A stretch of DNA of 64,000 nt, taken from assembly GCA_028274465.1 (NCBI GenBank), contig CM051455.1, positions 56,748,738 through 56,812,737 of the forward strand. Reading direction: 5' to 3'. The notes beneath the pieces were generated by a model. It did not search any database. It was not told the origin of the DNA and saw only the letters and a list, made by a program, of their open reading frames with translations. Below, in pieces: positions 1 to 12,119 of this stretch (position 1 is the first letter of the stretch; every line of letters starts with the position of its first letter). The translations under genes and the position numbers were made by a program. The DNA is from Plantago ovata. Taxonomy: Eukaryota; Streptophyta; Magnoliopsida; Lamiales; Plantaginaceae.

Positions 1-666
1 GGTGCGGCCGAGATCACCTCATCAAAATCAAAGTACATAACGGTCAACTTGAGGCGAAGATACCTCCGCACGTAATTCCAGGCATCTCGTTGTTCTATCA
101 AATCTCCTAGTGCTAGGAGATCAAAAGCATACTTTTTCAACCTGTGCATTCTACCTTGAGTCCCAATCTTAGCAATGTAGATTCCGTTCCTGAGAAAAGA
201 GCGCGTCCCTGTCTCTTCATTGAAAATCTCTGCATCATAATATACATGGAGTCTCTGTAAACTAGATTACGTGTTTGTAACTCATCCACATGAGTTCAAA
301 GGGAGTAGATAGAATAAACACTGTTATATACATTTATAAATAATAAACATGGTCTAAATAATGGATTTTTCGAGAAAGGAGCATACGGTTCTTGGCCAAG
401 GGGACTGGTAGAGGAGTTGTGAGCCAGTATCCATTGTCGTCTGCAAGCGATTTTCCAATGCCTGCATTTCCAAAGATTGCAACAGAAGCAAGGCCTACTG
501 CAAGTCTTCTTGATATATGAACTGAGGTTTCTTGGATATTATCATTCTCTTTCTTTCCAAAAGAGCATGTAACTTTAGCCTTTTTGCCATGTTTTTCCAA
601 GCTCTGGAGCTTAGAAATGGCGGGCAGGGCTTCAAATATGGTGTTGAGATTAGGTGTAGTCGCCAT
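1..666 (-). CDS. Photosystem I subunit N-like thylakoid protein (partial, 2 exons seen)
   Basis: Exon 1 is 387-666 and exon 2 is 1-229, continuing past the left edge. The donor C|GTATGC and the acceptor GCAG|AG join in phase to read [20 protein letters not shown]. The N-terminus (MATTPN...) looks like a plastid transit peptide. It is followed by a twin-arginine segment, [17 protein letters not shown], and then ADDNGYW, which looks like a lumen-targeting signal and the mature start. Exon 2 reads [20 protein letters not shown] and later YVRRYLRLK and [12 protein letters not shown] recognise this pattern from the small plant family annotated as photosystem I reaction centre subunit N-like (Arabidopsis At1g49975 type). 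A role in the thylakoid lumen is inferred from the family and the targeting signals. The gene is divergent from the bHLH gene, about 1.9 kb away. The C-terminus is missing. Confidence 0.72.
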
Positions 667-2564
667 TGTTATTTTATCTGAAGAGCTACTCTACTTCACA
701 CAGTGAGTTTTGTGATATATCCATTTGGAATTTGTAGGATTAATGTCCACTAAAGTTCTATCCGATATAAGAAGTCTGTATTATTTGATATTGTAGAAAG
801 GAATGTAAGAAATTCCAAAAAATAGGATAATTATTGTAATACGCCTCATGGTACGGTTTGTGTTTGGCTTGGATTCCAAAAATGCTTTAGGGTGAAGGAT
901 GATCATTTTAGTTCAAGGTGCTAGACAAATGTACAAATGACTAGATTTTGAAGGAAGATTACGAATTTTCACCTCTCACGCCAAATTTATATGCACTAAC
1001 TTTTAATCTTTAGCAGATTGTGATGAGTTGCGTAAAACACAGACACGCTGAGAGTAAAACAAATGCTTGTAATTATTTTAAAACAAAGAAATACCGTTGT
1101 AAAACACTGTTCACTGCTTCATTCAATATTTTCCCCGCTCTCGGTGCTTACGAAATTACAATAAATTGAATTCCAAAACAATACTATTTTAATATGGCTA
1201 AGGAGCGCTTCAATAGTTAAACATGACGAATTTACTTGAGTATAATTGAGTGAAAAGGGAGTAAAAGGGAGAAAAAGAAATATTTTCAAGTGTATTTGGT
1301 GAAACTAATTCAACCCATACTTCAATTGTACATGTACTTTCCCATGCATTACAACCCTTTCAAAGTGTGTTAAAATCGTCATTCAAATGTTACACAACTA
1401 CACAATAAAGGGAAGTGTCCATTTAATAATAGATCAAGAAACCCTAAAAAATAGCGAAGCAATGCATCCAATAGCTCAACCCGCCATGGTTGGAACCTAG
1501 CACTATGGCTTTTAGAGGTTCTGTATTCTGCGATGCAACGGGAGAAAATCCCGCCGCAGTGCACATTTCTTGATACCAAAGTGAGATTTTGTTTTTTCAT
1601 AACTTGTTATTTAGTTTAGCACAATTAAATACTTAACCAAGTGTGTTTGATGTATGAACTCATGTATTGATAATCACCCTTTCAACAAGCAAGACTTTAG
1701 TGGCTAAACACGTTTAGTGATACCCGTTTGGACAAACAGAGTTACACGATCATGGAAGGTTTATTTTTAACGTGTTGAACCCAAATGATTAATACATTGA
1801 ACGAATTGAAAAATCTCATTGATTTCACTACAATTCCCAACAAAAATAACAAAAACACATACTATCTTTTTGTAGTCTTAAAAACCTCCGACATAACCAA
1901 GATGGCCCCGCCCCGCTCCAAAACTAATTCTTACACCATCGGAAAATAATCCTGAAAACGTTATGTTACAATTTCACTATATAAAATCTCATCACATTAA
2001 ACTGGATGACTACATAAATAGATAGTAAAAGTGAAAAAGATGACATTATGTCGACAGAATGACTCACATAGTCACACACTCACACTCGTCTTTCCCGGTT
2101 TTCATGTATAAACGAGTATATAAAGTATAAACCCTTTCTGGAGATGCTGTCGTTAGAACATTGAAAGGGAATGTTCCATATTAGTTGAATCAACATCATG
2201 AGAATATAATTGGACTTGAATTTGAAGAAGGAAAAGATGATTGGACAGTACAGCCAGGCCCAACCCAACTGACACACACATATACACACGCATTGCATTG
2301 ACTTTCATAAGTTTGGCCCAGTTTAAATGAATTGATCACCACCGATAACAGTGCGTCACTCTGTTCTGTTCTGTGGCGTCTGAATCTCTTTCTCATTTTA
2401 TTTTTTTTTATTATTATACACATAAATAAATAATAATAGAATTAATTAATTCACAATCACATTGCGCCTCTTGAGAGACTCTCTCACCCAATCCCAATCA
2501 ATCAATTTCGTCTTCTCCTGGTCCTCTGTTTGTTTGTGTAATTCTTCTCGGTTACTGATCGGAG
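667..2564. other. Divergent intergenic region / bHLH leader
   Basis: This 1.9 kb stretch separates two divergently transcribed genes, so it should hold both promoters. It is AT-rich, and I see no convincing coding region; the short open frames at 1379-1600 and 2080-2423 match nothing I know. Just before the bHLH start, about 2460-2564, the sequence becomes rich in CT and TCTC, as is common in plant 5' leaders. No other element is recognised. Confidence 0.5.
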
Positions 2565-5500
2565 ATGGTTTCACCGGAAACCGAGAATTGGCTCTACGAT
2601 TACTCCTTTGAAGACATCACTGTTCCTGATGCCATTTTTTTGCCGCCCAATTCTGCTGCTGGCTTCACTTGGTCCATGCAGCCTTTGAATTCTGGGTACT
2701 ATACTAACTACTCTTTTCTGCTTCTGTTATGTTATTTCATTTAATCAAAATACTATATCTATGTTGTTTGTTGCTGTTTTAGGCTTCAATCCATAGGTTT
2801 TGATTTTTCAGCCTTTGAATATTTATTTATTTATTTATTCATAGTCTGTGTTGGAGTAATTTAATTTAACCTACTTTTGGGGTTATTTCTATTGGCTTTT
2901 CATATAGTCTGTGTTGATCAATAAGTACTGCTTGCTTATATCATATGTTTATTTTCAGTGTACTACTATTGCAATGGGAATCTTCTCAAATATAAGGGCT
3001 TCCTCTTGATTATGAGGATTGCAATTGATCTTACTTTTTTTTTTGTTACTTACCTAGGATCTGTTAAACATGTCTGAGGATAATAATAGTTGCTTTACGG
3101 ACTTTGAACGACGAGTGATACCTACTAAATGATCAGCCACATGACTACTACGATGAAACCTACTGAGCGTGTTCGTGGATTCTACTATTTTGTAGTACTG
3201 AAGCTACTCAATTTGGGTCCCTGGTAGATAAGAACTGTAAAAGGTCCACATTTCTGTTTCTGTATGCAATAACTGCAAGATCAGTGTAAAATCCATCTCC
3301 AGTTTTGTCTACTGATATCTGGGACCCGAGAGCAAACTGAATACAGTTTCTTTTGTTTTGAAGAAACTGATATAGTATAAAAGGGAGAGAATTAGGTGGA
3401 GCCTTGACATGGCAGAAATTGATTGCTATCATATCAAGTGATGTGAGATCATCTTTCATTCGTTGCCAGTCGGTCAAATTGACCTTTCATGGCTTTATTT
3501 CTTTCGACCATGCACTAACATTCCTGAGGATAATAATAGTTGATTTACGGACTTTGAACGATGAGTGATACCTACTAAATGATCACCCATATGACCACGA
3601 AAATATTACTATGATGAAACCTACTGAGCGTGTTCGTGATTCTACTATTTTGTAGTGGTTCAATCGCATTACTGAAGCTACTCAATTTGGGTCCCTAGTA
3701 GATAAGAACTGTAAAAGGTCGACATTTCTATTTCTGTATGCAATAACTGCAACATCAGTGTAAAATCCAGTTTTGTCTATTCGTATCTGGAACACGAGAG
3801 AAAACTGAATACAGTTTCTTTTGGTTTGAAGAAACTGATATAGTATAGAAGGGAGTGAATTAGGTGGAGCCTTGACATGGCAGAAATTGATTGCTAGCAT
3901 ATCAAAGTGATGTGAGATCATCTTTCAGTTGTGGCCAGTCGGTCAAATTGACCTTTCATGGCTTTAGTTTATTTCTTTCGACCATACAGAGCCAGATCTT
4001 CAATCCTGCTAGCTCAAGTATTGTCCTCTTGAGTCATCACTAGATCCAATCTTCTAGCTTATGATTTACCTCAGGAGAATCAGCAACAAGACCTAAATAT
4101 CTGTTCCCACATGGTTCTGTTTTTTTTTTTTTTTGCGTTGTTCCATTGTACAATCATTTTTGTGATCGTTAACTAGAGGCATCTGTACTTTTTTAAGAGT
4201 GTCATCTTGTTATACTGTCTCTGGTGTGTGTTTAAATTTTTTCTTTGCTATTCTGCAATTAAATCATCTCTAACTTACTTCTGGACTTGCATGCATTTGG
4301 TATATGTTCATGTTCGGTACAATGGGGTAATGCAGTATTGTCATGATTTACATTAGTACTAGAAAAGTTGTGACTGAGGCATATCTCTTAGTCGTTATCA
4401 ATTATTTCAACGACTCAAGATTGGATGCAAACCTTATCTATTTTTTCTTTCTTTTTGTGGCTTCACACAGATAAATGTGAGTTTTCATGACTCATTTTAC
4501 AGGTTCTTATTTGTTCATTTTGATTGATTATAGTTCGGAAATTGATAGCTCATTGATGGAATCGAATGTCCAGAAGGAGACTTGCACAAAAAAGCGGTAA
4601 AATGCTTTGGGCTCTTCAATTGTGTTAGATGCTTGATTGCTTTAAATGAAAAAATTGTTACTGAATCCTTGATTAAAGTACTAAATGCTCTTTCTAGTTA
4701 AACCTTTACTCATCCTATCAATATGTGTAATTTTCAGATGTAGAACTGAACAATGCACCCCATCGAGCTCCAAAGCATGCAGGGAAAAACAACGAAGGGA
4801 TAGGCTAAATGACAAGTAATTAGTTCTACTCTGATTTCATTTTGCTGGCCATCTCTTTGATTTTTTACCCCTGTAAACTGCATGTGCATGTTCCTAGGTT
4901 TACAGAATTGGGTGCTCTTCTCGAGCCAGGGAGACCTCCAAAGACAGACAAGTCTGCCATTTTGGTTGATGCTGTTCGCATGGTCAACCAACTTAGAGGT
5001 GAAGCCCAGAAGCTGAAAGACACAAATGTGAATCTACAGGAAAAAATTAAGGAGCTCAAGGTAAGATCAGTTGCTATTATGTTTCAACTTCGCACTTGCT
5101 GTCAGTACAGAGTGATTCTTATTTGTTGCAGACCTTCTTCGTTTCAAATGAATGGTGCAAAGTATGAATCACAAATATTAGTTGATGGGTTACATGGAGC
5201 AGAAAGCCTTTTCAATTTTAATCAACTCTATAGGGTAACTTACGTAGACACCCGGTCCTGTGAGTGGTTTACATATAAACCACAGGGGTCTAAGTGTATA
5301 TTGCTTTGAAATGTCTAAAAATTAAAATATCACCAGGGGTCTAAATGAAAGATTCTAACAAGTTTAGTTTATCTAATTTAATAACGTATTTTAAAGTTAT
5401 ATAATTCAGGCAGTAGTTTGATGTTACTTTTTGCAGCAAAATTAAATAGTTTACAAAAATCAATCTACCGCCACTCTTTTTGTTGAATGCTTAAAGGCAT

Positions 5501-6413
5501 CAACTAATGTCCATATCTTGTGAAGGAGCATTATTTTAGAAAAAGTGTTTGCAATTAGAAAAAACTGAAGTTGGCATTCGTTGATACTGTCCTTAATTTT
5601 AATTTGTTTCTTGTAAAGTTATGCAGTTAGGTGGTGTTAGGTGGTATTGTAGTATATAACCCACAGGTTTAGGCGCAAGCCCTAATCCTGATTGTGCAAC
5701 GCTTAAATTTTGAATATTAATTGATGTTAATTTGCTGTCTAAAATGAAGAGGGTACAAATTGGTCTTAATATTCCAGGATCTTTTCTTTGTTTAATGTGC
5801 CATACTGGGGGGGGGGGGGGGGTTGTTGCCTTATATAGATTGTCAATCATCAACTGCATAACTTTACAAGAGAGATCAGTGATGTTTATTTTTGGGGTGC
5901 TATAAATTCCTCATTAAAAAAAAAAAAAAGTGAAAGGGAGGAGATAATTGGGTGAGACATGACCCACAGGGTGAGGTGCATCTCACCCAACCCTTATCTC
6001 ATCCGCCACTGAGATGCTGAACAGAATAATTGGGTGTCTGTAATTGCTCGGTTATATTAAAATAAAAAATAAAATAAAAAATAAAAAGAAGGAATTTCAG
6101 AGGAAATTTCTATAACTTTCCTTTACTAAAATGTGTGTAGGCTGAGAAAAATGAGCTACGTGATGAGAAACAGAGGCTGAAATCCGAGAAGGAAAAGCTA
6201 GAGCTTCAGATGAAGATGATGAATACTCCCCAAACTGGCTTTTTACCGACTCCTCCTGCCATTCCGGCTGCATTTGCTGCTCAGGGCCAACCAATGGCTA
6301 ATAAACTGGTCCCTTTCATCAGCTACCCGGGTGTTCCTGCCATGTGGCAGTTCATGCCACCAGCAGCTGTGGATACATCTCAGGACCATGTCCTTCGTCC
6401 ACCAGTTGCCTAG
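2565..6413 (+). CDS. bHLH transcription factor, group IVc (ILR3/bHLH115-like)
   Basis: Five exons, 2565-2695, 4534-4596, 4738-4815, 4898-5060 and 6141-6413, join with consistent GT-AG borders into 235 codons, close to the 234 aa of Arabidopsis ILR3. The start MVSPETENWLYDY and the end MWQFMPPA...SQDHVLRPPVA are family signatures. The basic region is KACREKQRRDRLNDKFTELG, with the His/Glu/Arg-type DNA-contact pattern (E, then RR spaced after it). The helix-loop-helix follows (LEPGRPPKTDKSAILVDAVR), then a leucine-rich coiled coil through exon 5. Family members are nuclear regulators of iron deficiency responses that form heterodimers with other IVc bHLHs and are targets of BRUTUS-type ubiquitin ligases; that role is inferred here. 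Intron 1 is long (1.84 kb) and holds a local duplication. Intron 4 holds a 16-base G run. Confidence 0.95.
3072..3990. repeat. Two diverged tandem copies (~450 bp each) in bHLH intron 1
   Basis: Copy A is about 3072-3517 and copy B about 3522-3990. They share long identical blocks, for example around 3119-3135 and 3585-3600, and in the stretches beginning CTACTCAATTTGGGTCCC at 3206 and 3680. On the minus strand both copies keep an open frame (3477-3208 and 3921-3682) with the common core AINFCHVKAPPNSLP and the same C-terminus, VDLLQFLSTRDPN. The differences between the copies include an indel of 6 bases that keeps the frame. I do not recognise the peptide. The copies could be a captured and duplicated exon or part of an unknown transposon. 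They lie antisense to the host gene. Confidence 0.75.
5807..5822 (+). repeat. Homopolymer of 16 G
   Basis: An uninterrupted run of sixteen G bases lies inside intron 4 of the bHLH gene, between CATACT and TTGTTGCC. Such runs are rare in AT-rich plant introns. The true length may vary or be mis-assembled. Confidence 0.9.
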
Positions 6414-9400
6414 ATTGGCAGTTGAGTCTCGTGACTTCTAAATTCTTAGATTGGCTGCTAAATCATATGATCTCGGTGATGTTTCTATCTTGGTCCAGTT
6501 ACTGAATGTTGATCATCTTGACATTGTTAGTTTTTGCTGAAATGTTTGACTTGGATCTCATGTCTTGTGAAAACTGTTTGGATTTATTTTCGTGCAACCT
6601 GATCATGAATCCATGATCATCGTACTAGTGATCGTGAGGTTCTTTTTTAGGTGTTCAGCATAGTATACTTGCAGTCGAAGAACAATGATATAGAGCATGG
6701 GGAGTTGGGTTAGTTTTTCATCATTTGAAAAGTAGTATCACATTCCGTTGAGCTATACCCGAAGCAACTTACCTATAATTATAAACTCTGAGCAAATTCT
6801 GTGAGCTCACTGAACTTTCTTCTTTCCTGCGTAATACGAGTTCTAGAAATCATTCTTCATATGTACCTTGTCATTGTGGGATTTTGTGACCTTTTTCTAA
6901 TAAGAAAATTGTTTAATAATTAATTTACTATTTATAAGAAAAAAATTTGGCCAAACGCAAGAACAAAATCGGCCTATATTTTAGATTTAGGACAAGTTGG
7001 CTAATTCAGTCCTTCGAGCTATGCGTCATCTTAACTTGTGATATGGACGTGGTGACCAAATTCCACCGGACTAGGATTGAAATTTTTGTAGCATTAAAAG
7101 ACTATATTCGACAACACTTACATTAAAATATCCGACTAAATTCACATTAAAATTTTACTCCATTCGTCCATGTTAAAGTTTTATACTCGTATTTTATTTT
7201 TGACTTTGTTCGATCGCAAATTACTCCTAAATCATATAGTAAAAAAATAAAACATTATATTAGAATTATGTAAATATCGGATTATTTCACTATAATTTTT
7301 CTAAATGTTTTCTTCGATTTGATATAAGAATAATTTATGAAAAAAATAAAACTAAATTGGAAACATATTTAATTGGATGGAGAAAATATTACTCAAGTGG
7401 AGCATGACAAACTGATAATCTTTGGAGTTTCAAAAGGACATTTGTTTCTTAGGTACATTGAAATTCCAAATTGTTATCTTTAAAAATAAAAGAAATTCCA
7501 AACTATACTTGCACCGTGCTATTTATTCTGGAATAATCTTTTTAGGAGGGTCAAGGCCCATGTGAAAGAGTTCGAGAATGCAGATTGAGGCTAGACTGGA
7601 GCAATGGATCCAAATGGTCCGTTCTTTGGAGGCTTACTTATCTAATAACGAACTAACCCATCGAAGGTTAATTCGGCTTTTCTAGGGTCAGGCAGGCTTT
7701 TGCCTTGTCTGACAACAGGCACCCAATGAAAAGGTGACATGTCATTCGACTTCGCCAACCCTTCGCCAAGAAGTTAAAATAATTATTTTTATTTATGTTT
7801 TCAGTTAAATATAAATTTACTTAAATAACCTTGAATTAAATTAATAAATAAAATTATTAAAATATTTAAAAATATATTACAATAAAAAATATTTACATAT
7901 ATTATTATTATTTTAATTTTCTTCGGGCCTATGGGTGTGCTTATGCCGGATCGGACCGGGCCCGATCATAGACTGGCGACCAGAATCGGACCTTACCGGC
8001 CCGACCCGGATCCATATCCAATACTGGCTTCTATTTAAAAAAATAGTAAATTTAAATGTTACTAGCGGGATTCTAACCCAAGCCATAACAATAGAAATCA
8101 GCTTACTTAACCAACAAGAGAAAGTTCCAATTTGGTTTAATTGATGATGTTTTAAATATAAGTAATATATTTTGTATAATGAAAACATTTTAATTGTGAA
8201 TTTGCATTTCAGTGTATATTATTAATCTTAAACTACAATAAACTTCTCGTTGTATTTGAATTGTTTTTTTTACTCTGATAGATCGACCAACGAATTTAAT
8301 TCATTATTCTAACCTAGATAATGATCATCCTTACCCTACGACTCACATGATGACTAGTTTGTAAATGTGTTGTCTAGTTGAAATATTATTTATAAATTTT
8401 TCTACATTTATATTAAATAATAAACAAATTGTTAGTAAGAACGGATAGAACAACATATATGGTTTGTTACAATGAGGCTAGCTACTAAGTTGCTTCTATA
8501 TTTGTGATATTGTTGAGACAATGTAAGTTGATATCTATGAGTTTGAAGATTTTACTCCTTTTGTAGTGAATGTTTCATTGGAGAAGATTACGACAATTAT
8601 CCATTATCTCGCATCTCAGTGATTGTCATAATTTGTTAGTTTGTTGTGGAGTATCCATTTGGAGCTCAAACTATGTTCTTTCTCAATCTCCGAAAGATAC
8701 TTTGGAGTCGTGAGTCTATGAGATGAGCTTTGTTTAATTTGTCTTTTAGAATTTGTTGTGAACTTATTAGAAGTGGACTTTATTAGGACTTGCTAAAGAG
8801 ATATGAGATACCCATCGATTGTGTGGTCTTCAGTTGAATTAATTGGTTTTATTTGGACCGACTTAAGAGAGTTGATATACCCATTGTGTGTTGGCTTGAA
8901 TCGACTCTGTTGGGTTGTAGCGTGTGTAGATTTTAATATTCAGTTAGGTGTAGAGAGTTGAATAACTTCTCAAGCGCGTGGAAATAAAATTAATATTAAT
9001 TTATGTTTTATTCGCATTTTGACATTTTCATGTTATTCTTGATTAATTCGATTCGGGTAGGGTCGCTACATATCAATGTTATAAATCATTTATCCGTCAC
9101 ATTAATTTATAAACGAATGTATTTCGATATATACTAATTCCGAACGTGAACTTTTATTACAAATGCAACATTATATTGTAGTTGTAGGTTTATAATCCAT
9201 CACTTGCATTAAGTTTGCCAAAAAAGTTTTTTTTTTTTTTTAAAAACAATATTTTATCCTTACAAATGTATTTTAATTTATTTTATGGCCAAACTTGCGT
9301 TATGTTGTCCTTGTAGTCCTCTGTGTTCTTAATGTTGATAATTCTTTATCGGGTGAGTTAGAGTCAAATTTATATAGGATCACCTGAATCCAACTTAAAC

Positions 9401-10959
9401 TCAATTCGTGTAGTTCCATGTATAATTTGGATCGAATGAATTTTCGTCAAAATAAATTTTGAATCAGTTTCTCTATTGGTCAATTTTATTCTTGTTCTAT
9501 TGGGTTGACTCTCGGATTAGTAACCTGTATATTTATGATGAGTCATCAGATTAAGATTAAACCTATATAAATGCAATTAAAATTAGTAGATATTTATTAT
9601 TTATATTGTGAATAATATCCTAATCGGATAATAAATTAGGATAGATGTAGCCTATTTAATATAATATAATCCTAATATAATCTATTAAATCGATAATAAA
9701 TTTAAACTTAAAACATACTTCATATATATTGTGAATAGCCTCAGTTTGAACTCTGAAGTTTGAACCAATTTCAATTTTTGAAATTTATTATACCTCCTTT
9801 TGTTTAATTTTAAAATTTTATAATACCGCCCTTTCTGCCCTATTGGACGTCTTCTGTAATTTTTCTTGTTTCCTCCGTCCACGATTCCCTTTCCTCTAGA
9901 CAAAGACGCTCGCTCTCCAGTAACATTCCGGTCGATCTCTGTTTGTTTCCCTGCAGTTCGGCAATCAATTTTTTTCTTCGTTGATGTTCGATGATGATGC
10001 TTTCGATCGAAATTCTTCATCTGTTTTTTTCTCTTTCAATTATTGTAATTCGTCATCATATCAGATAAATTAGGGATTATTTGCTCTATTTGTAGAACTT
10101 ATCTGATCAATTACTCTGCTTGATGATTAAATTAATGCGTGCAATATGGATGAAAGGATGTGTAGTTTGATCGCCTATGAGAAGATGCTCTCCTTCTGTG
10201 ATTTGTGATTCTGTACGGATTTTCTGTTTATCTGGAAACAAACTGCTTGAATCTCGTTAATTTTTCCATGTTGTAGATGTCCACCAGGTGTTTGATAAAA
10301 CTCTTCATTGAAAAATTTGAGTTCCCGTTGTTAATAGATGGTATATTTTTGTTGGATATTGTTAGATGGAGAAATTTAAGTTTTCATTGTTAGTAGATTG
10401 TGTTTTGATTGATGTGTTTGAGTGATGTCCATGTTTAAGTGAACTTACTGCTACTTTTGAGAAGCATGTGGAGGAAACCGCTACTTTAAGAGCATTGGCC
10501 TAGGGTTTAAGACTCCCCGTGAGGCTATTGAAGGTTCGATTCTATGATCTAATTCTTTTCCTTTTTTTTTTTTTTTTAATTTATCAAAGGTACTTTTTGT
10601 TTGTGGTGGCCTGTCATTTTGACTACTTGTTGATTTTGCCATTTGGTTTTATAAATTTTTAGATGTTGTGGTGTGCCTGTTAGTCTGTTACCAATTGCTA
10701 ATTGGTTTAGATGTAAAAGGTCTGAGGTGTAGTTGCTACGTTGCGGTTACTGTTTTGATTGCTAGTCGATAATGTGTACAATGATTTTGTAGACCTAAAC
10801 CGGTCCTGCTCTATATAAAACTGTAGGACGAGAGTGGCGGAGATTACCATTGACAAGCTCCGTCAATGGCGGAACTTACAGCTCCGGCACAGGACGCTCC
10901 AAATCGGAGCTTTTACAGAGCTGTAAGCTACGCCATGGACGCTCCAGATCGGAACTTTT
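6414..10959. other. Long intergenic region, mostly unrecognised
   Basis: No gene is recognised over 4.5 kb. The first few hundred bases should be the bHLH 3' UTR. A degraded MITE lies near 7155-7385. A GC-richer island near 7925-8020 has alternating GGCCCGA/TCGGACC words that are common near plant transposon ends. The stretch 9840-10560 resembles a plant 5' leader with an intron (CT-rich, then T-rich with a GT-AG look) but leads to no identifiable start. At 10840-10955 a GC-rich block carries two diverged copies of GACGCTCCARATCGGARCTT. Confidence 0.4.
7155..7385. mobile_element. Degraded Stowaway-like MITE
   Basis: The left end TACTCCATTCGTCCATGTTA and the right end ATTGGATGGAGAAAATATTA are diverged inverted copies of the CTCC-TCCGTCC type end seen in the better MITE at 35977. 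The interior is AT-rich and partly self-complementary. The match is imperfect and no clean target-site duplication is visible. Confidence 0.4.
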
Positions 10960-11193
10960 ATGGAAGATGTGGTGAAAAAATTAAAAGAAAATTTTGGACC
11001 GGAGCACTATGTAGTGGGTGATGGTCATGTAAAGTTAGTCGTCGCTCTCATGGAATCAGGTAGGTTAGAGTCATCTGTAAAGCATTTCACAATTGCAAAA
11101 GATATTTTAGACGTCGCTCTAGGCCGTAATCACTTGGAGTCGCTGCAAATAGGCCAGCGTGCGTCTTGCACTTATGCCCTGATGGGAAGGTAA
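10960..11193 (+). pseudogene. TPR-like gene fragment
   Basis: An open frame of 77 codons begins MEDVVKKLKENFGPEHYVVG and contains LVVALMESGRLESSVKHF followed by AKDILDVALGRNH. The spacing of these pieces resembles a tetratricopeptide-type helix pair, as in kinesin-light-chain or SET/MYND-associated TPRs. The frame ends at a good donor (GGGAAGGTAATG). A possible next exon is near 11619-11668, but I cannot join a full protein. The start is only the first ATG. The isolation, and the transposon genes nearby, suggest a captured or decayed fragment. I cannot assign a family. Confidence 0.35.
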
Positions 11194-12119
11194 TGAAGTT
11201 ATAATATGCAATTCATTACTTATTGCTTGCTACTGTTTTCATTATGGTCATTATTTTTCTGTTATTCTGTAGCTTCTGGTTCATATCGGTTACTGGTTAG
11301 ATACATCCTTGGATTCTGTTTTGGAGGGAGCAGACCGATGTTTCCAGATTATGGAGGCACGCGTTTAATGTTAACTTCATTGCTGTTCTCCTATCAACCT
11401 GGCTTGCGGTATGATTGTGATGATCTAATGTTTATGTTAGTGTTCTCCAGTATTAAATCTTGTTCCAAATAAATGTAGTTAGTGGTTAATCCTTTATTAT
11501 GAGATGTGTTTGGATAAAGTCCTCCATCTAGGTGGTGTGTTAGAAGAGGCAGTGTAGTTCTCAATCTTTAAATCTGGTGTCTCCCTTTAAAAATTGATTA
11601 TCACACTTCTATATGCAGGGACAGGTATGTGGAGTAGAGGAGCCAAATTCTCATGACATTTTCAAGGTATGTGCACTGTTCCTTCTTTTTACATGAAAAT
11701 ATGCAATGGTCATCATAAAGTGAGAGATTTTGCAATTGTAATTAAAATAAAAAACAATCATGTGCCCATAAAAATATTTCAATTTGTCTAAATAAAAAAC
11801 AATGATGTCGCCATAACAAACTAGATGAAAGATGTTCCCAAATAAAAATCACGTCTAATAAGAAAATCATGTGTCCAATATAAATAATGGCTACTCAATA
11901 AAAAACTCAGTCAATGTTATATGTTCTGGTCGAAATCATGATCGCCAGTGCCATAGTAACCTTCTTTGAGGCCCCATGCAAAGTCTAGTTCGATATCAGT
12001 GCTTGAATTTTCTAGATGATCCTCTGCAAGCTTCCTCAAGTCCTCATCACTTTCTATACTCATTGGACCACCAATATACTACTCTCCAGTGACTTTAAAA
12101 CCCTCCTTTAACACTCCTC
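11194..12119. other. No gene recognised
   Basis: This is AT-rich sequence between the TPR-like piece and the 3' end of the protease gene. The stretch 11730-11900 contains several A-rich repeats of the word AATAAAAA with CATGTG or CATGTC. A short open frame at 11206-11472 matches nothing known. Confidence 0.35.

Noticed and set aside
7913-8188. Opposed open frames around a GGCCCGATC-rich island
   Set aside because: No conserved motif; both frames arise from repeat-like GC-rich words.
9685-10020. Minus-strand open frame of 111 codons
   Set aside because: Basic low-complexity composition, no family likeness, and the plus strand looks like a CT-rich plant leader.
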